Shown here piece after piece: positions 27,783 to 36,914 of a DNA stretch of 38,859 bases. This DNA is from Candidatus Solibacter sp. (GTDB taxonomy: Bacteria; Acidobacteriota; Terriglobia; Bryobacterales; Bryobacteraceae). Below the pieces are notes generated by a model. The model saw only the letters and a list, made by a program, of their open reading frames with translations, did no database searches and had not been told where the DNA came from. Location of the stretch: NCBI GenBank assembly GCA_025358475.1, contig JANYJN010000662.1, forward strand, positions 1 through 38,859. Direction: 5' to 3'. Numbering within the stretch: position 1 is the stretch's first letter; each line of letters opens with the position of its first letter. The translations under genes were made by a program, and so were the position numbers.

Positions 27783-29933
27783 TCACTCGGCGTCCGTCGC
27801 ACACCGGAAACCCACGGCTCCGGATCGATCCTTGCTGGGAGCCATCAGTAAGTACTTCCCATGCTCATTCAGCTTGTAGGCTTGCGGAAAATACCAGTGC
27901 GAACCTTGCGGCTGATAGTGGCTTCCGCCGCGGAGAATCCCGGTGCGGGTGTGATCGTCCACGTACTCATCGGTCCATTGCCACACGTTACCCACCAAAT
28001 CTTCAACGCCAAACGGGCTCGCGCCCTTCGGGTGTGCGGATACATCCGCCGGCGCCGCCATGGCATTTCCCGTATCGGGCTTGGGAACCACCGCGGCGTC
28101 CCACTGCTGGCCCCAGGGGTACAATCGGCCGTCCGTGCCTTGCGCCGCGAATTGCCACTCCCACTCATGGGGCAGGCGCTTCCCCGCCCACACGGCATAT
28201 GCGCGAGCTTCTTCCAGGGCAACCCAGGTGACCGGCTTATTCTCCCAACCCGCCGGGTAGCTACCGTTCTTCCAGTCCTTCAGGAAATTGTGATCGTCTC
28301 GAGGACGGTACTGAGCCGCATCCAGAAACTTCTTGAACTGCGCATTCGTCACCGGATAGCGGTCAATGTAGTAGGCCGGGAGCACCATCGTCCGGGCATG
28401 GTGCCTGCGCGGAGAATCCTCCCATGGGTATTGCAGATCCACGCCGATCTCGTTGCTGCCCTCAAGCATGACGCCGGACACCTGGAAATCGAAACTTCCG
28501 CCCGCGATTCGCACCATGCCCGCCGGCGCGGCCGATGATTTTGCGGTCGCGGCAATCGGGACCACTTGCTGCGTCAGCACGCGCCGCTCCGGCGACAGAC
28601 TTTGCAGGGGGATCTTTGCGAGTGCCGCCATCTCCGAAAGAAATCCACTCAGACCGGGTGTCTCCGCGGACGAGGCTAGCAGCGCGCCGTAGCCCTGAGC
28701 TTCGATCGGGAAGCTCAGGATCGCGTCACCGCCTCGAATTTCCGGTTTCAACTCGACGCCGTTCCAGAGGTCGTAATAACGAGTGCCGGCCTGGAAGGCA
28801 ATCTGGATCTGCTGGCCTCCGGCGCTGTATTCGTTCCGGTTGACGAAGGTCCAAAGCGTCAACCCGCGCGACGGAAACCTACTCGCGTAAACGTATGGCT
28901 GTAGGACCGGCGTGTGCGGCTCCCACTCGGGGCTGATCAACGCTTCCGCGAACTTGCGCTCGATCTTGGAGATCCGGCGGAGAGCCTCGGCGTGCCGGTC
29001 TGGAATCTGGTTCCAGATCCCCCAGATGTTCTCCCAGCTTTCGTAGCCGACGCCGTTGAAGAAGGCGTGTTGCAGATCGTCGGTCTTGTCACGCGCCCAG
29101 CGCCGGCAGATATTCACCATGTGGCGCGTCTCGAGCCACTTGTACCGGCTCACGGTTGGAACCGGAGGGAAATTCGCAGGAGCGGGGGCGCCGCCCGGGC
29201 CGGCTGGCGCCGACGAGTAGCGCCAGTAACCCCAGGTCATGTTGTTCCACATCAGCAGTTCATCGGAATCCAAACCATTCTCCGGCTCGAGCACCAAGGG
29301 ATGGCCAACCCGGTCCGACGCGTCGCGAAACGTGCGGGGAACCCCGCGCATGGTATCGCCGTTCAGACCGTCGGCGCCGGCTTCGGCAAACACTTTCGCC
29401 GTCGCTTCCCAATTCGGCATTCCGTACTCGTGGGTTCCCTGGTCCCACAGCATGATGGGGAACAGCACCCGGACTCCTCGCCGATGAAAGTCCGCCACCA
29501 TTTGCCGCACCCCGGCCAGGCCGCCGGGCATGTCGCGAAGCAAATCGTTCTGATTCCGGTCGTCCAGCCCGATGTTTGGATAAGTATGCCAGACCAGAAC
29601 GCTATCGATGCCTCCATAGCGCTTCTCGAGATCGTCCAGGTATCGGTCGACCGTGTACTTCCCTGCGACAGGATCGTAGAAATAGCGGTCCTCGATCATC
29701 ATTTGGGGCTGGATGAAGCTGCTCTGAGCCCATTTGAACTCAGGCCGGGAATACTGCGACCCGTCATAGCCGATGCGGATCAGCCGCTCCTTGCGCCAAT
29801 GCTGAATATCGGCGAGCCACGCGGCGAATGCAGCCGGATTGGGTGGCCCGGGAATCTCCTCGTTCTGTGGCGAATAGCGAGTGTCCTGGGCCAGGAGAGT
29901 CGCGCTCAGTAACAGCAGAATGGATGCACGCAT
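27783..29933 (-). CDS. Secreted two-domain protein: TIM-barrel glycoside-hydrolase-like N-terminus fused to a SUMF1/FGE-sulfatase-like C-terminus
   Basis: N-term: YGGIDSVLVWHTYPNIGLDDRNQNDLLRDMPGG, GVRVLFPIMLWDQGTHEYGMPNWEATAKVFAEAGADGLNGDTMRG. C-term: MVRIAGGSFDF...YYIDRYPVTNAQFKKFLDAAQYRP...PVTWVALEEARAYAVWAGKRLPHEWEWQFAAQGTDGRLYPWG...DLVGNVWQWTDEY...ILRGGSHYQ...GAVGFRCA. Confidence 0.85.
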   Translation of the reverse strand: MRASILLLLSATLLAQDTRYSPQNEEIPGPPNPAAFAAWLADIQHWRKERLIRIGYDGSQYSRPEFKWAQSSFIQPQMMIEDRYFYDPVAGKYTVDRYLDDLEKRYGGIDSVLVWHTYPNIGLDDRNQNDLLRDMPGGLAGVRQMVADFHRRGVRVLFPIMLWDQGTHEYGMPNWEATAKVFAEAGADGLNGDTMRGVPRTFRDASDRVGHPLVLEPENGLDSDELLMWNNMTWGYWRYSSAPAGPGGAPAPANFPPVPTVSRYKWLETRHMVNICRRWARDKTDDLQHAFFNGVGYESWENIWGIWNQIPDRHAEALRRISKIERKFAEALISPEWEPHTPVLQPYVYASRFPSRGLTLWTFVNRNEYSAGGQQIQIAFQAGTRYYDLWNGVELKPEIRGGDAILSFPIEAQGYGALLASSAETPGLSGFLSEMAALAKIPLQSLSPERRVLTQQVVPIAATAKSSAAPAGMVRIAGGSFDFQVSGVMLEGSNEIGVDLQYPWEDSPRRHHARTMVLPAYYIDRYPVTNAQFKKFLDAAQYRPRDDHNFLKDWKNGSYPAGWENKPVTWVALEEARAYAVWAGKRLPHEWEWQFAAQGTDGRLYPWGQQWDAAVVPKPDTGNAMAAPADVSAHPKGASPFGVEDLVGNVWQWTDEYVDDHTRTGILRGGSHYQPQGSHWYFPQAYKLNEHGKYLLMAPSKDRSGAVGFRCATDAE

Positions 29934-30012
29934 ACAGTTATCAGGGCCTTTCGGATTCGGTCAGATGCGTCGGGCACAGGCTGTCCCGTTACCCGGCGCA
30001 TCCGCGGTTTCG

Positions 30013-33000
30013 TTAGTACTGTATTCGAATTCCTAAAGTCACGGAACGAGGGAGGCTTTGCGCGGTGGACCGTCCGAAGAGCGAATTGGAAAGATCGTTG
30101 ACGACGTTGGTCAGATTCACCCGGTTGAACAGGTTGAAGATCTCACCTCGGAACTGGACGGTGGCCCCTTCTTTGACGAACCAGGGGATGCGCCCGGTCT
30201 TCACGATGTTGAGGTTCACGTTAGCGAGACCAGGCCCGTCGAAGGTGTTCCGGCCCAGATTGCCCTGCTGGCCCGCCGCCGGGATTGGAAAGGCGGAGGC
30301 TGGGAACAACCCTGTGATGAAATCGCCCCGTGAGGAGGAGATGTGATTACCCAAGGAGGGTGTGTTCGGCACGTCGTAATTCAAGCCGTCGGCGTTGAAG
30401 TCGCCGCGCGGGTAGGGAGCCGTGCTTACGACGGTAAACGGCAGGCCGCTTTGGAAAATCGCAATTCCCGAGAGTTGCCAACCACCAACAATCTGTTTCC
30501 CCACGCCTCCTTTGAAAAGAGAAGGGATCTCGTATACGCTGTCGATGGTAAACCTCCGGGCGGCGCTGTAATCGGACCGCGCATGCTGCGCGCCGGGGTT
30601 CGCCGCGTCGAATACGCTCTGGCCACCGCCTACGCCGTTGTCGTTGCTGGACGTCAGATCGGTTGCCTTGCCGAACGTGTAGATGCCCTTTGCCGAGAAT
30701 CCGTTTCCGAAGCGTTTGCTGATCAGGACGGTTCCGTAATGGCCATCGGAATATCCGATGGTTCGGCCGTAAATGATGGGACCGAAATAGGGATTCAATC
30801 GTGTCAAGCTGCCGTTATGCTTCAGCAGGTCGCCGGCGTACCGGTTTACGTTGGCTTGCAGATACAGATTGTAGGCATGATTCCCGATGTAGTCGCCTTC
30901 CACGACGATAGAGTTAGAAAGGCGCTTGCTGACGGTGAGATTCCACACCTGCACGGTTGGTGACTGGATGGTTGGCGTAAACCCGGAAACCTGCACGGGG
31001 GTTCCGGCAAGGCCGCCCGCGGGATTAATCCCGAACTGCACTCCCGGTGGTAACGGGAAGAATAACCCGTCAGAACTACCCAGGGAGTAGTTTAGCGTCT
31101 GTCCATTCCGAACGTCGAACAACGGATTTCCGAACGGGGGATTGACCCGGGCGGTGCCGGCATAAGACAGATTGCCTATGCGGTTGAAGTAGATACCCCA
31201 ACCGCCTCGGATAGCCAGACTCCCGTCGCCAAATACGTCCCAGCCGAACCCCACCCGAGGCATCACGCCCTGCGGTCTGTTGGTGGAGGCGAGTCCATTT
31301 TCGGTGACCCGCATTTTGCCGCCCGCAATCTGTTCGTTGAACGTGGCGCCAGCGCCAGGAGCGAAGAAACTGCCGGCCGCTCCACCGCGGTCCATCTGGG
31401 CGAGGTGGCCGAAGTTTTCATAACGGATACCCATGTTCACCGTGAGGTTCGGCCGGACTTTCCAATCGTCCTGGGCGAAGGCGCCGACGTACGTGATATG
31501 GATCCGGGTGTAGATGTTCTGCCCTAACTGGCCCGTCCTGGTGTCCACCACGGGTCCGCTTTGAGTCAATGGAAGGTCCTGCGCGAAATCGAGGACGTTG
31601 CCGAAGGTGAAACTCGGGCGGGCGTAATTCGGCGTGAAGTTGTCGAGGTCATGCTGCCGGTCGGCGCTTCCTCCGAACTTGAAGGTATGATTCCCGCGCA
31701 TCCACGACACGACGTCATTCCAGTTGTAATTCACGTGCGCCCAATTGATCTGCGACTGGCTGAAGCCCTGCAATCCGGTTACCGACACGCTAGGTAGTTC
31801 CGGATGCGTAGTGGGCGGTGTGGCGCCGTCCACGCGCACCAGACTCATCGAGGCTTCGTTCAACAGCGCGGGTGTGATTGTGCGCGTCCAACTCGCCTTT
31901 CCATACATTCCATAGTTGGGTTGAGTGATCCGCTGCAAAGGCCGCGGATTGGCCGACTGCGCTTTGGAATAATAGTTGTAGTAGTTGAAGAAGATGCGGT
32001 CTTTGTACTGCCGCAGGTACTGATCGAGCCGCGTGTTCCACTGTCCGGCGGGACGCGACAGCGTCTGATTGATTGTGCTTGTTCCGAGAACCGGCAGATC
32101 GCCGGGAAGACTGGCGGGAACGGGATTGCGGGCGGACGCCTTCAGCGTGTTGGCGGTCACGAATCCGGAAACGGGATTGGAACCGATGGGAGCGCCCGTC
32201 AGTATGCGGGTCGAGATATTGTTGGGATAGTACTGTTGCAGATACTGCACAAACTGGGGCGTCTCGGCCGCCACCACGTCCGTTTGCGAAGCCGAGGAGC
32301 TGAGGTGGTGAAATGCACCGAACACGAAGGTCCGGTCTTTGACGACGGGTCCACCCGCGGTGAACCCATACTCATTCCGCCGGAAGACAGGAACCTTACT
32401 GGTGCTTTGAAACACAGCTCGGCTGGTGAGCGCGTTGTTGGTGTGGAACTCTGAAAGGGTCCCGTGAAGTCGATTGCTCCCCGATTTGGTGTAGACCTCT
32501 ATCAGCGCTCCGCTATTGCGGCCTCTTTCCGCGGTGAAGGCCGCGGCCGCGACACGTACCTCTTGCACAGTGTCCGGCTCCGGGGTCAGATTCGAAATGC
32601 CATCCCGTGAGTTCCCGTTTACACTCGAGCCGTCAACCGTGTATTCGTTATTCTCCTGACGCTGGCCCGCGGAGTTAATCTGAAACCCGGGTTCCGTCTG
32701 GAAACTGTCCTGTCCCGCCGACCCCGATCCGGTTGCGCCTCCAAATAACTTTCCGGCGCCGGTCACGCCCGGCGCGATGAAAGCTACACCGGCGAAGATA
32801 TTCCTCCCCTGCATCGGAGCGTCCGCCAAAGTCCGTTGAGCGATGCTGGTGGCCACTGAACTTCTCCCGGTCTCGAGGGCTTCAACGTTCGCCGAGACTT
32901 CGACTTCGGCTTTCTGTTCGCCAACCAGAAGTTTCGGGTATACGGTTCTCAGTTGGTTCGCGTCCACTTGAATGTTGATCAGGACCCAATTCTGAAATCC

Positions 33001-33240
33001 AGGCAGCTTGACCTGGACGCGATACGGGCCTGGCGCCAGGTCCGGCACGCGGAAATACCCGCTGGCGTTGGTGGTGCTCTCCCTCGCCACTTGAGTGGCT
33101 TCGTTTGTGATTACGACACTGGCGTTGGCAATTGCGGACCCGGATTGATCGACGACAGTTCCATCGATGCCGCTGGTATACTGAGCCATTGCGCCCGTGG
33201 CGAGCAGCAGAATCACACAAAACATCCTGGTTCTTATCAT
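30013..33240 (-). CDS. TonB-dependent receptor with N-terminal carboxypeptidase-regulatory-like domain (Oar-like), copy 3
   Basis: MIRTRMFCVILLLATGAMAQYTSGIDGTVVDQSGSAIANASVVITN; VDGSSVNGNSRDGISNLTPEPDTVQEVRVAAAAF; C-term SVTLGIRIQY; clearly paralogous to the 16356 receptor. Confidence 0.94.
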   Translation of the reverse strand: MIRTRMFCVILLLATGAMAQYTSGIDGTVVDQSGSAIANASVVITNEATQVARESTTNASGYFRVPDLAPGPYRVQVKLPGFQNWVLINIQVDANQLRTVYPKLLVGEQKAEVEVSANVEALETGRSSVATSIAQRTLADAPMQGRNIFAGVAFIAPGVTGAGKLFGGATGSGSAGQDSFQTEPGFQINSAGQRQENNEYTVDGSSVNGNSRDGISNLTPEPDTVQEVRVAAAAFTAERGRNSGALIEVYTKSGSNRLHGTLSEFHTNNALTSRAVFQSTSKVPVFRRNEYGFTAGGPVVKDRTFVFGAFHHLSSSASQTDVVAAETPQFVQYLQQYYPNNISTRILTGAPIGSNPVSGFVTANTLKASARNPVPASLPGDLPVLGTSTINQTLSRPAGQWNTRLDQYLRQYKDRIFFNYYNYYSKAQSANPRPLQRITQPNYGMYGKASWTRTITPALLNEASMSLVRVDGATPPTTHPELPSVSVTGLQGFSQSQINWAHVNYNWNDVVSWMRGNHTFKFGGSADRQHDLDNFTPNYARPSFTFGNVLDFAQDLPLTQSGPVVDTRTGQLGQNIYTRIHITYVGAFAQDDWKVRPNLTVNMGIRYENFGHLAQMDRGGAAGSFFAPGAGATFNEQIAGGKMRVTENGLASTNRPQGVMPRVGFGWDVFGDGSLAIRGGWGIYFNRIGNLSYAGTARVNPPFGNPLFDVRNGQTLNYSLGSSDGLFFPLPPGVQFGINPAGGLAGTPVQVSGFTPTIQSPTVQVWNLTVSKRLSNSIVVEGDYIGNHAYNLYLQANVNRYAGDLLKHNGSLTRLNPYFGPIIYGRTIGYSDGHYGTVLISKRFGNGFSAKGIYTFGKATDLTSSNDNGVGGGQSVFDAANPGAQHARSDYSAARRFTIDSVYEIPSLFKGGVGKQIVGGWQLSGIAIFQSGLPFTVVSTAPYPRGDFNADGLNYDVPNTPSLGNHISSSRGDFITGLFPASAFPIPAAGQQGNLGRNTFDGPGLANVNLNIVKTGRIPWFVKEGATVQFRGEIFNLFNRVNLTNVVNDLSNSLFGRSTAQSLPRSVTLGIRIQY

Positions 33241-33282
33241 TCACGCCATCCTCTGGCCGCTAGTGACGTTTCCAGGTTCATG

Positions 33283-33300
33283 GATCGGTGTTTGCCGATC
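33283..33300. repeat. Inverted repeat GATCGG-TGTTTG-CCGATC in the leader of TonB receptor 3
   Basis: 6-bp perfect arms, 6-nt loop. Confidence 0.5.
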
Positions 33301-33305
33301 ATGAA

Positions 33306-33317
33306 TGAATCGTTCCA
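33306..33317. promoter_or_regulatory. Possible LacI-type operator TGAATCGTTCCA
   Basis: Imperfect palindrome with central CG between the predicted -10 and the start codon; shares TGAATCG with the 26045 site. Confidence 0.35.
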
Positions 33318-33331
33318 ATAGCGGTTAATCA

Positions 33332-33360
33332 GGGATAGCACGGATCTGTGCACTTGTCAA
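33332..33360 (-). promoter_or_regulatory. Sigma70-type promoter for TonB receptor 3
   Basis: Minus strand TTGACA (33355-33360) - 17 nt - TATCCC (33332-33337). Confidence 0.55.
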
Positions 33361-33454
33361 ACGAATTCTCGCCGGGATTTCTCAAGCCATGGGGTGCCAT
33401 CTACTGACGGATTCGACGGACGAATCCTATTTCTCAAAGGAGGTTGCCCGCCCT

Positions 33455-33483
33455 TTGACATTCCGTCCTTGTGATGGTATGGT
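33455..33483 (+). promoter_or_regulatory. Sigma70-type promoter for the sugar transporter/GH127 operon
   Basis: TTGACA (33455-33460) - 17 nt - TATGGT (33478-33483), about 70 bp upstream of the start codon. Confidence 0.6.
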
Positions 33484-33551
33484 TGCCCACGGAATGAACT
33501 GATTCACTTCGGGCGAGCCCCCAATCTGGCCGCCTACGGGAGAGGTCACGC

Positions 33552-34547
33552 ATGTTCATCGTCACTAGCCTCGCGCTCGCCATCGCGTTCTGCATGATCA
33601 CGATGCTTGGTTGGGGCTCCTGGGCCAATACCCAGAAGCTCGCTGGCAAGGAGCAGTGGCACTTCCCCCTCTTCTACTGGGATTATGCCATCGGTGTCTT
33701 CTTCGCCGGCCTGGTGGCGATGTTGACCCTGGGCACGATGGGCAGCGCCGGCATGGACTCCTGGACGAACTGGAGCCAGGCTTCCTCCGCCAGTCTCGGA
33801 GCAGCCGTCCTCAGCGGCGTCCTCTTCAACATCTCCAATCTCCTCCTCGTCGTCGCCATCGACGCCGCCGGGATGTCAGTCGCATTCCCGGTCGGTGTCG
33901 GCCTCGCCCTGGTCATCGGCACCGTTCAAAGCTACCTGCAAACTCCCAAGGGCAGCGCGCTACTGTTGGGCTCCGGCGTCATCCTGGTTGTCTTCGCAAT
34001 GATCATGTCCGCCCTGGCTCACAACAAACTGCCACGAGCCGCCGGCCATGGCCGATCCAAGGGCCTCATCTTCGCCATCATCGCCGGCTGCCTCATGGGC
34101 CTCTTCTATCCGCAATTAATGCGCGCCATCTCGCCGGACTTCAACACCGCCCCCATCGCCATGGGCATGCTCACACCCTACACCGCCCTGTGCGCCTTCG
34201 GAGCCGGCCTTCTGCTCAGCAACTTCATCGTCAACACCATCTTCATGAAGACCGAAGGCGCCACCTACGCTACCTACTTCCGCGGGTCCACCCGCCTGCA
34301 CTCCCTCGGCTTGCTGGGCGGCATCATCTGGATGGTGGCGCTCATCTGCAATGTCGTGGCCTCGGGTTTGGCTGGGCCGGCCATCTCATATGCCCTAGGC
34401 CAAGGCGCCACTCTCGTCGCCGCCATCTGGGGCATCTTCATATGGAAGGAATTCCGCGACGCGCCGGCAGGCACCATGCCCTTCGTCGTCCTGATGTTCA
34501 TCGGATATGCTTCGGGCCTCGCTCTCATCGGTCTCGCCACTCTCTAG
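33552..34547 (+). CDS. GRP/RhaT-like sugar transporter (DMT superfamily), 10-TM type
   Basis: MFIVTSLALAIAFCMITMLGWGSWANTQKLAG...; NISNLLLVVAIDAAGMSVAFPVGVGLALVIGT; strongly hydrophobic throughout. Confidence 0.88.
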   Translation: MFIVTSLALAIAFCMITMLGWGSWANTQKLAGKEQWHFPLFYWDYAIGVFFAGLVAMLTLGTMGSAGMDSWTNWSQASSASLGAAVLSGVLFNISNLLLVVAIDAAGMSVAFPVGVGLALVIGTVQSYLQTPKGSALLLGSGVILVVFAMIMSALAHNKLPRAAGHGRSKGLIFAIIAGCLMGLFYPQLMRAISPDFNTAPIAMGMLTPYTALCAFGAGLLLSNFIVNTIFMKTEGATYATYFRGSTRLHSLGLLGGIIWMVALICNVVASGLAGPAISYALGQGATLVAAIWGIFIWKEFRDAPAGTMPFVVLMFIGYASGLALIGLATL

Positions 34548-34551
34548 CCCT

Positions 34552-36405
34552 ATGCGCTGCCTCCTTCTCATCCTTGCCGCCGGTGTGGTTTACGCCGCTG
34601 AACCGTTGAAGATGGTCGTCGAGCTTGCCCCGATCAAGGGCATTCATGTCGGCGGTCTGCTCGGCCAAGCCATCGCCGCCAACCAGAACGGCCGCCTCAA
34701 GACCTTCATCGGGAATGAAGCCAGCCGCCCCATCGACATCTTCAGCCCAGCCAAGGCGGAAGCCAACTTCGCCGGCGACTGGAATGGCGAGCACGCCGGC
34801 AAATGGCTCTACACCGCCGCCCGTGCCGCCTACCGCACCGGCGATGCCCACCTCGCCGCCAGCGTCCGCAAAGTCGCTGATTTCCTCGTCGCCCGCCAGG
34901 AAGCCGACGGCTATCTGGGCACGTACTCCAGCAAAGCCCCCAGCCGATTCACGTCGCCCGATGTCGCCGGCAAGCGCACTTGGGATATCTGGGTCCACAG
35001 CTACATCGTCATCGGCCTGTTGGAAGTGCATCGCTACTTCCCCGACGGCCGCTACCTTGCCGCAGCGCGCAAGATCGGCGACCTCTGCTGGCGGACCATC
35101 GTCCGCGACAACCACGACATCACCACCATGGGCAGCCACTTCGGCCTCTCCAGCACCATCTTGCTGGAGCCCGCCGTTGAACTCTACCGCGCCACCGGCG
35201 ACCGCCGTTACCTCGAACTCGCCGAAACAGTCGTGGCCCAGTTCGAAGCCCGCCCGGAACTGCGTCTGGTCGGCCGCAGCCTCAAGGGCGAAGATCCCCA
35301 AGCGATGGGCGACGGAAAAATCTACCAGCTGCTTTGGACCTTCGACGGGCTGTTGAAACTCGCCGAGGCCGGCGCATCCCCAGACTATCGCCGCACCGCC
35401 GACAACGCCTGGAGCAGCGTCGTCCGCAATCACCTGAATCCTGCCGGCGGCCCCTGGGGTGGCGCCGGTTGGAGCTATGAACTCTTCAACCCGAAGGAAT
35501 ATTTCAGCCCCTACGGCATGGTGGAGACCTGCAGCATCATGTCCTGGATCCACCTCAACCGCGACCTGCTCCGTCTCACCGGCGACGCCAGCTACGCCGA
35601 GGAAATCGAGAAGACCGCCTACAACTCGCTGCTCGCTGCCCAACACCCCAACGGCGACGACTGGGCGTACTTCACCTTCCCCAATGGCTCATGGACAGCC
35701 ACCTACTATTGGGCCTGCTGTAAGTCCAGCGGCTCTGTATCTCTTGAGGAATTGCCACCCCTCATCTTTGGCCGCCGCGACGATGGCATCTCGGTCAATT
35801 TGTACACCACCGCAGAAGCCACCATTGATACTCCGGCTGCCGGCCCCGTGCGCGTCCAGCTTGAAACGAAGTACCCCGACGAGGGCGTCGTCACGCTAAA
35901 GCTTCAACCCGCCAAAGCCGCGGCCTTCCCAGTCTACGTCCGCATTCCCTCCTGGGCGAAGGGCGCCACCATCAGCGTCCCGGGGGGCCAGTCCGTCAGC
36001 GAGGCCAAGCCGGGCACGTATGCGAAGTTGCAGGGCACATGGCGTCCCGGCGACCGCATCGAGCTGAAGTTTCCCATGGACCTGCGCGTCGAGAGCAAGT
36101 CCACTACCACGCCCCATGAGGAAGGCGATCTCGCTCGGGTGGATTACGTCGCCCTGCTCCGCGGTCCCCTGGTCTACGCCACCGGTCTGATCGACGGCTA
36201 CAAGAAGCAGGAAACCATCCGCCTTCCGAAATCCGGCGCGGAGACACTCTTCGTCTCCTGCCCGCCGCCCGACGGCGCCAAAGGTCCGGCCTTTCGGTTG
36301 AAAATACCGCAAAGACAGCCCATCACATTCGTCCCCTTTTACGAAGCTGGCGGCCGCGCCAGCGGCAACTGGCACTCTACCTGGCTCTCTGTCGCCTGGG
36401 AATAG
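34552..36405 (+). CDS. Glycoside hydrolase family 127 (beta-L-arabinofuranosidase-like, DUF1680), secreted
   Basis: Signal MRCLLLILAAGVVYAAE; GHAGKWLYTAARAAYRTGD-like (GEHAGKWLYTAARAAYRTGDAHL), EADGYLGTYS; metal-site motifs VETCSIMSW and YYWACCKSSGS (Glu-x-Cys and Cys-Cys as in GH127). Starts 4 nt after the transporter stop. Confidence 0.92.
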   Translation: MRCLLLILAAGVVYAAEPLKMVVELAPIKGIHVGGLLGQAIAANQNGRLKTFIGNEASRPIDIFSPAKAEANFAGDWNGEHAGKWLYTAARAAYRTGDAHLAASVRKVADFLVARQEADGYLGTYSSKAPSRFTSPDVAGKRTWDIWVHSYIVIGLLEVHRYFPDGRYLAAARKIGDLCWRTIVRDNHDITTMGSHFGLSSTILLEPAVELYRATGDRRYLELAETVVAQFEARPELRLVGRSLKGEDPQAMGDGKIYQLLWTFDGLLKLAEAGASPDYRRTADNAWSSVVRNHLNPAGGPWGGAGWSYELFNPKEYFSPYGMVETCSIMSWIHLNRDLLRLTGDASYAEEIEKTAYNSLLAAQHPNGDDWAYFTFPNGSWTATYYWACCKSSGSVSLEELPPLIFGRRDDGISVNLYTTAEATIDTPAAGPVRVQLETKYPDEGVVTLKLQPAKAAAFPVYVRIPSWAKGATISVPGGQSVSEAKPGTYAKLQGTWRPGDRIELKFPMDLRVESKSTTTPHEEGDLARVDYVALLRGPLVYATGLIDGYKKQETIRLPKSGAETLFVSCPPPDGAKGPAFRLKIPQRQPITFVPFYEAGGRASGNWHSTWLSVAWE

Positions 36406-36422
36406 TCCGGTCGGCTTGGAGT

Positions 36423-36914
36423 TCATCGTCCCTGACGCTGACGATCCGGCTGGCGATCGGCTCGTGTGCCCGGGATGAGCCCCGGAGTACACCCCGTCAT
36501 ATTCCACCCCGGCATCTCCGAAAGAGGAGCACCGTCTTTCGTGTTTATCGGCGCCTTGTATTTGTCAGCGGTGTTGGAAACGAGCGCACGGATCCGCTTT
36601 GTAGCCCCCAAGACGATCAGCGGAATCCTACCGAGCCGCCACGCCGTCTTTGATGGCCACTGGAGCGGGAACCAATATTCCCGCGGCGTGGCTTTTTCCT
36701 CGTATGCGCCCAAATCCGCGCCGTTCACGACAACACGATACTTCCGTCCCGCTACCGCTCTCCGAAACACGACCACCGGTTTGCCCGTCCAGGCGAACGG
36801 GCTTGTCATAGTCAACCTTATCCGCTCGCTTGCGATGGCGCACTCCGTGATGGCGATTCCGTTCACGCCGACAACGCGCCCGGAGCCACCGCCCGCTAGC
36901 TCAAGCTCCTGCAT
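36423..36914 (-). CDS. Hypothetical protein, possibly the C-terminal fragment of a larger secreted protein
   Basis: Open frame with beta-sandwich-like text SPFAWTGKPVVVFRRAVAGRKYRVVVNGADLGAYEEKATPREYWFPL; no clear signal peptide. Confidence 0.4.
   Translation of the reverse strand: MQELELAGGGSGRVVGVNGIAITECAIASERIRLTMTSPFAWTGKPVVVFRRAVAGRKYRVVVNGADLGAYEEKATPREYWFPLQWPSKTAWRLGRIPLIVLGATKRIRALVSNTADKYKAPINTKDGAPLSEMPGWNMTGCTPGLIPGTRADRQPDRQRQGR

Noticed and set aside
33611-34609. 332-aa plus frame overlapping the sugar transporter
   Set aside because: Arg/His/Pro-rich off-frame translation of a gene with C-ending codons; the 33552 frame is a clear membrane protein.
34525-35646. 373-aa minus ORF opposite GH127
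   Set aside because: Antisense frame with Gly/Ala/Val-rich text; GH127 on plus is unambiguous.
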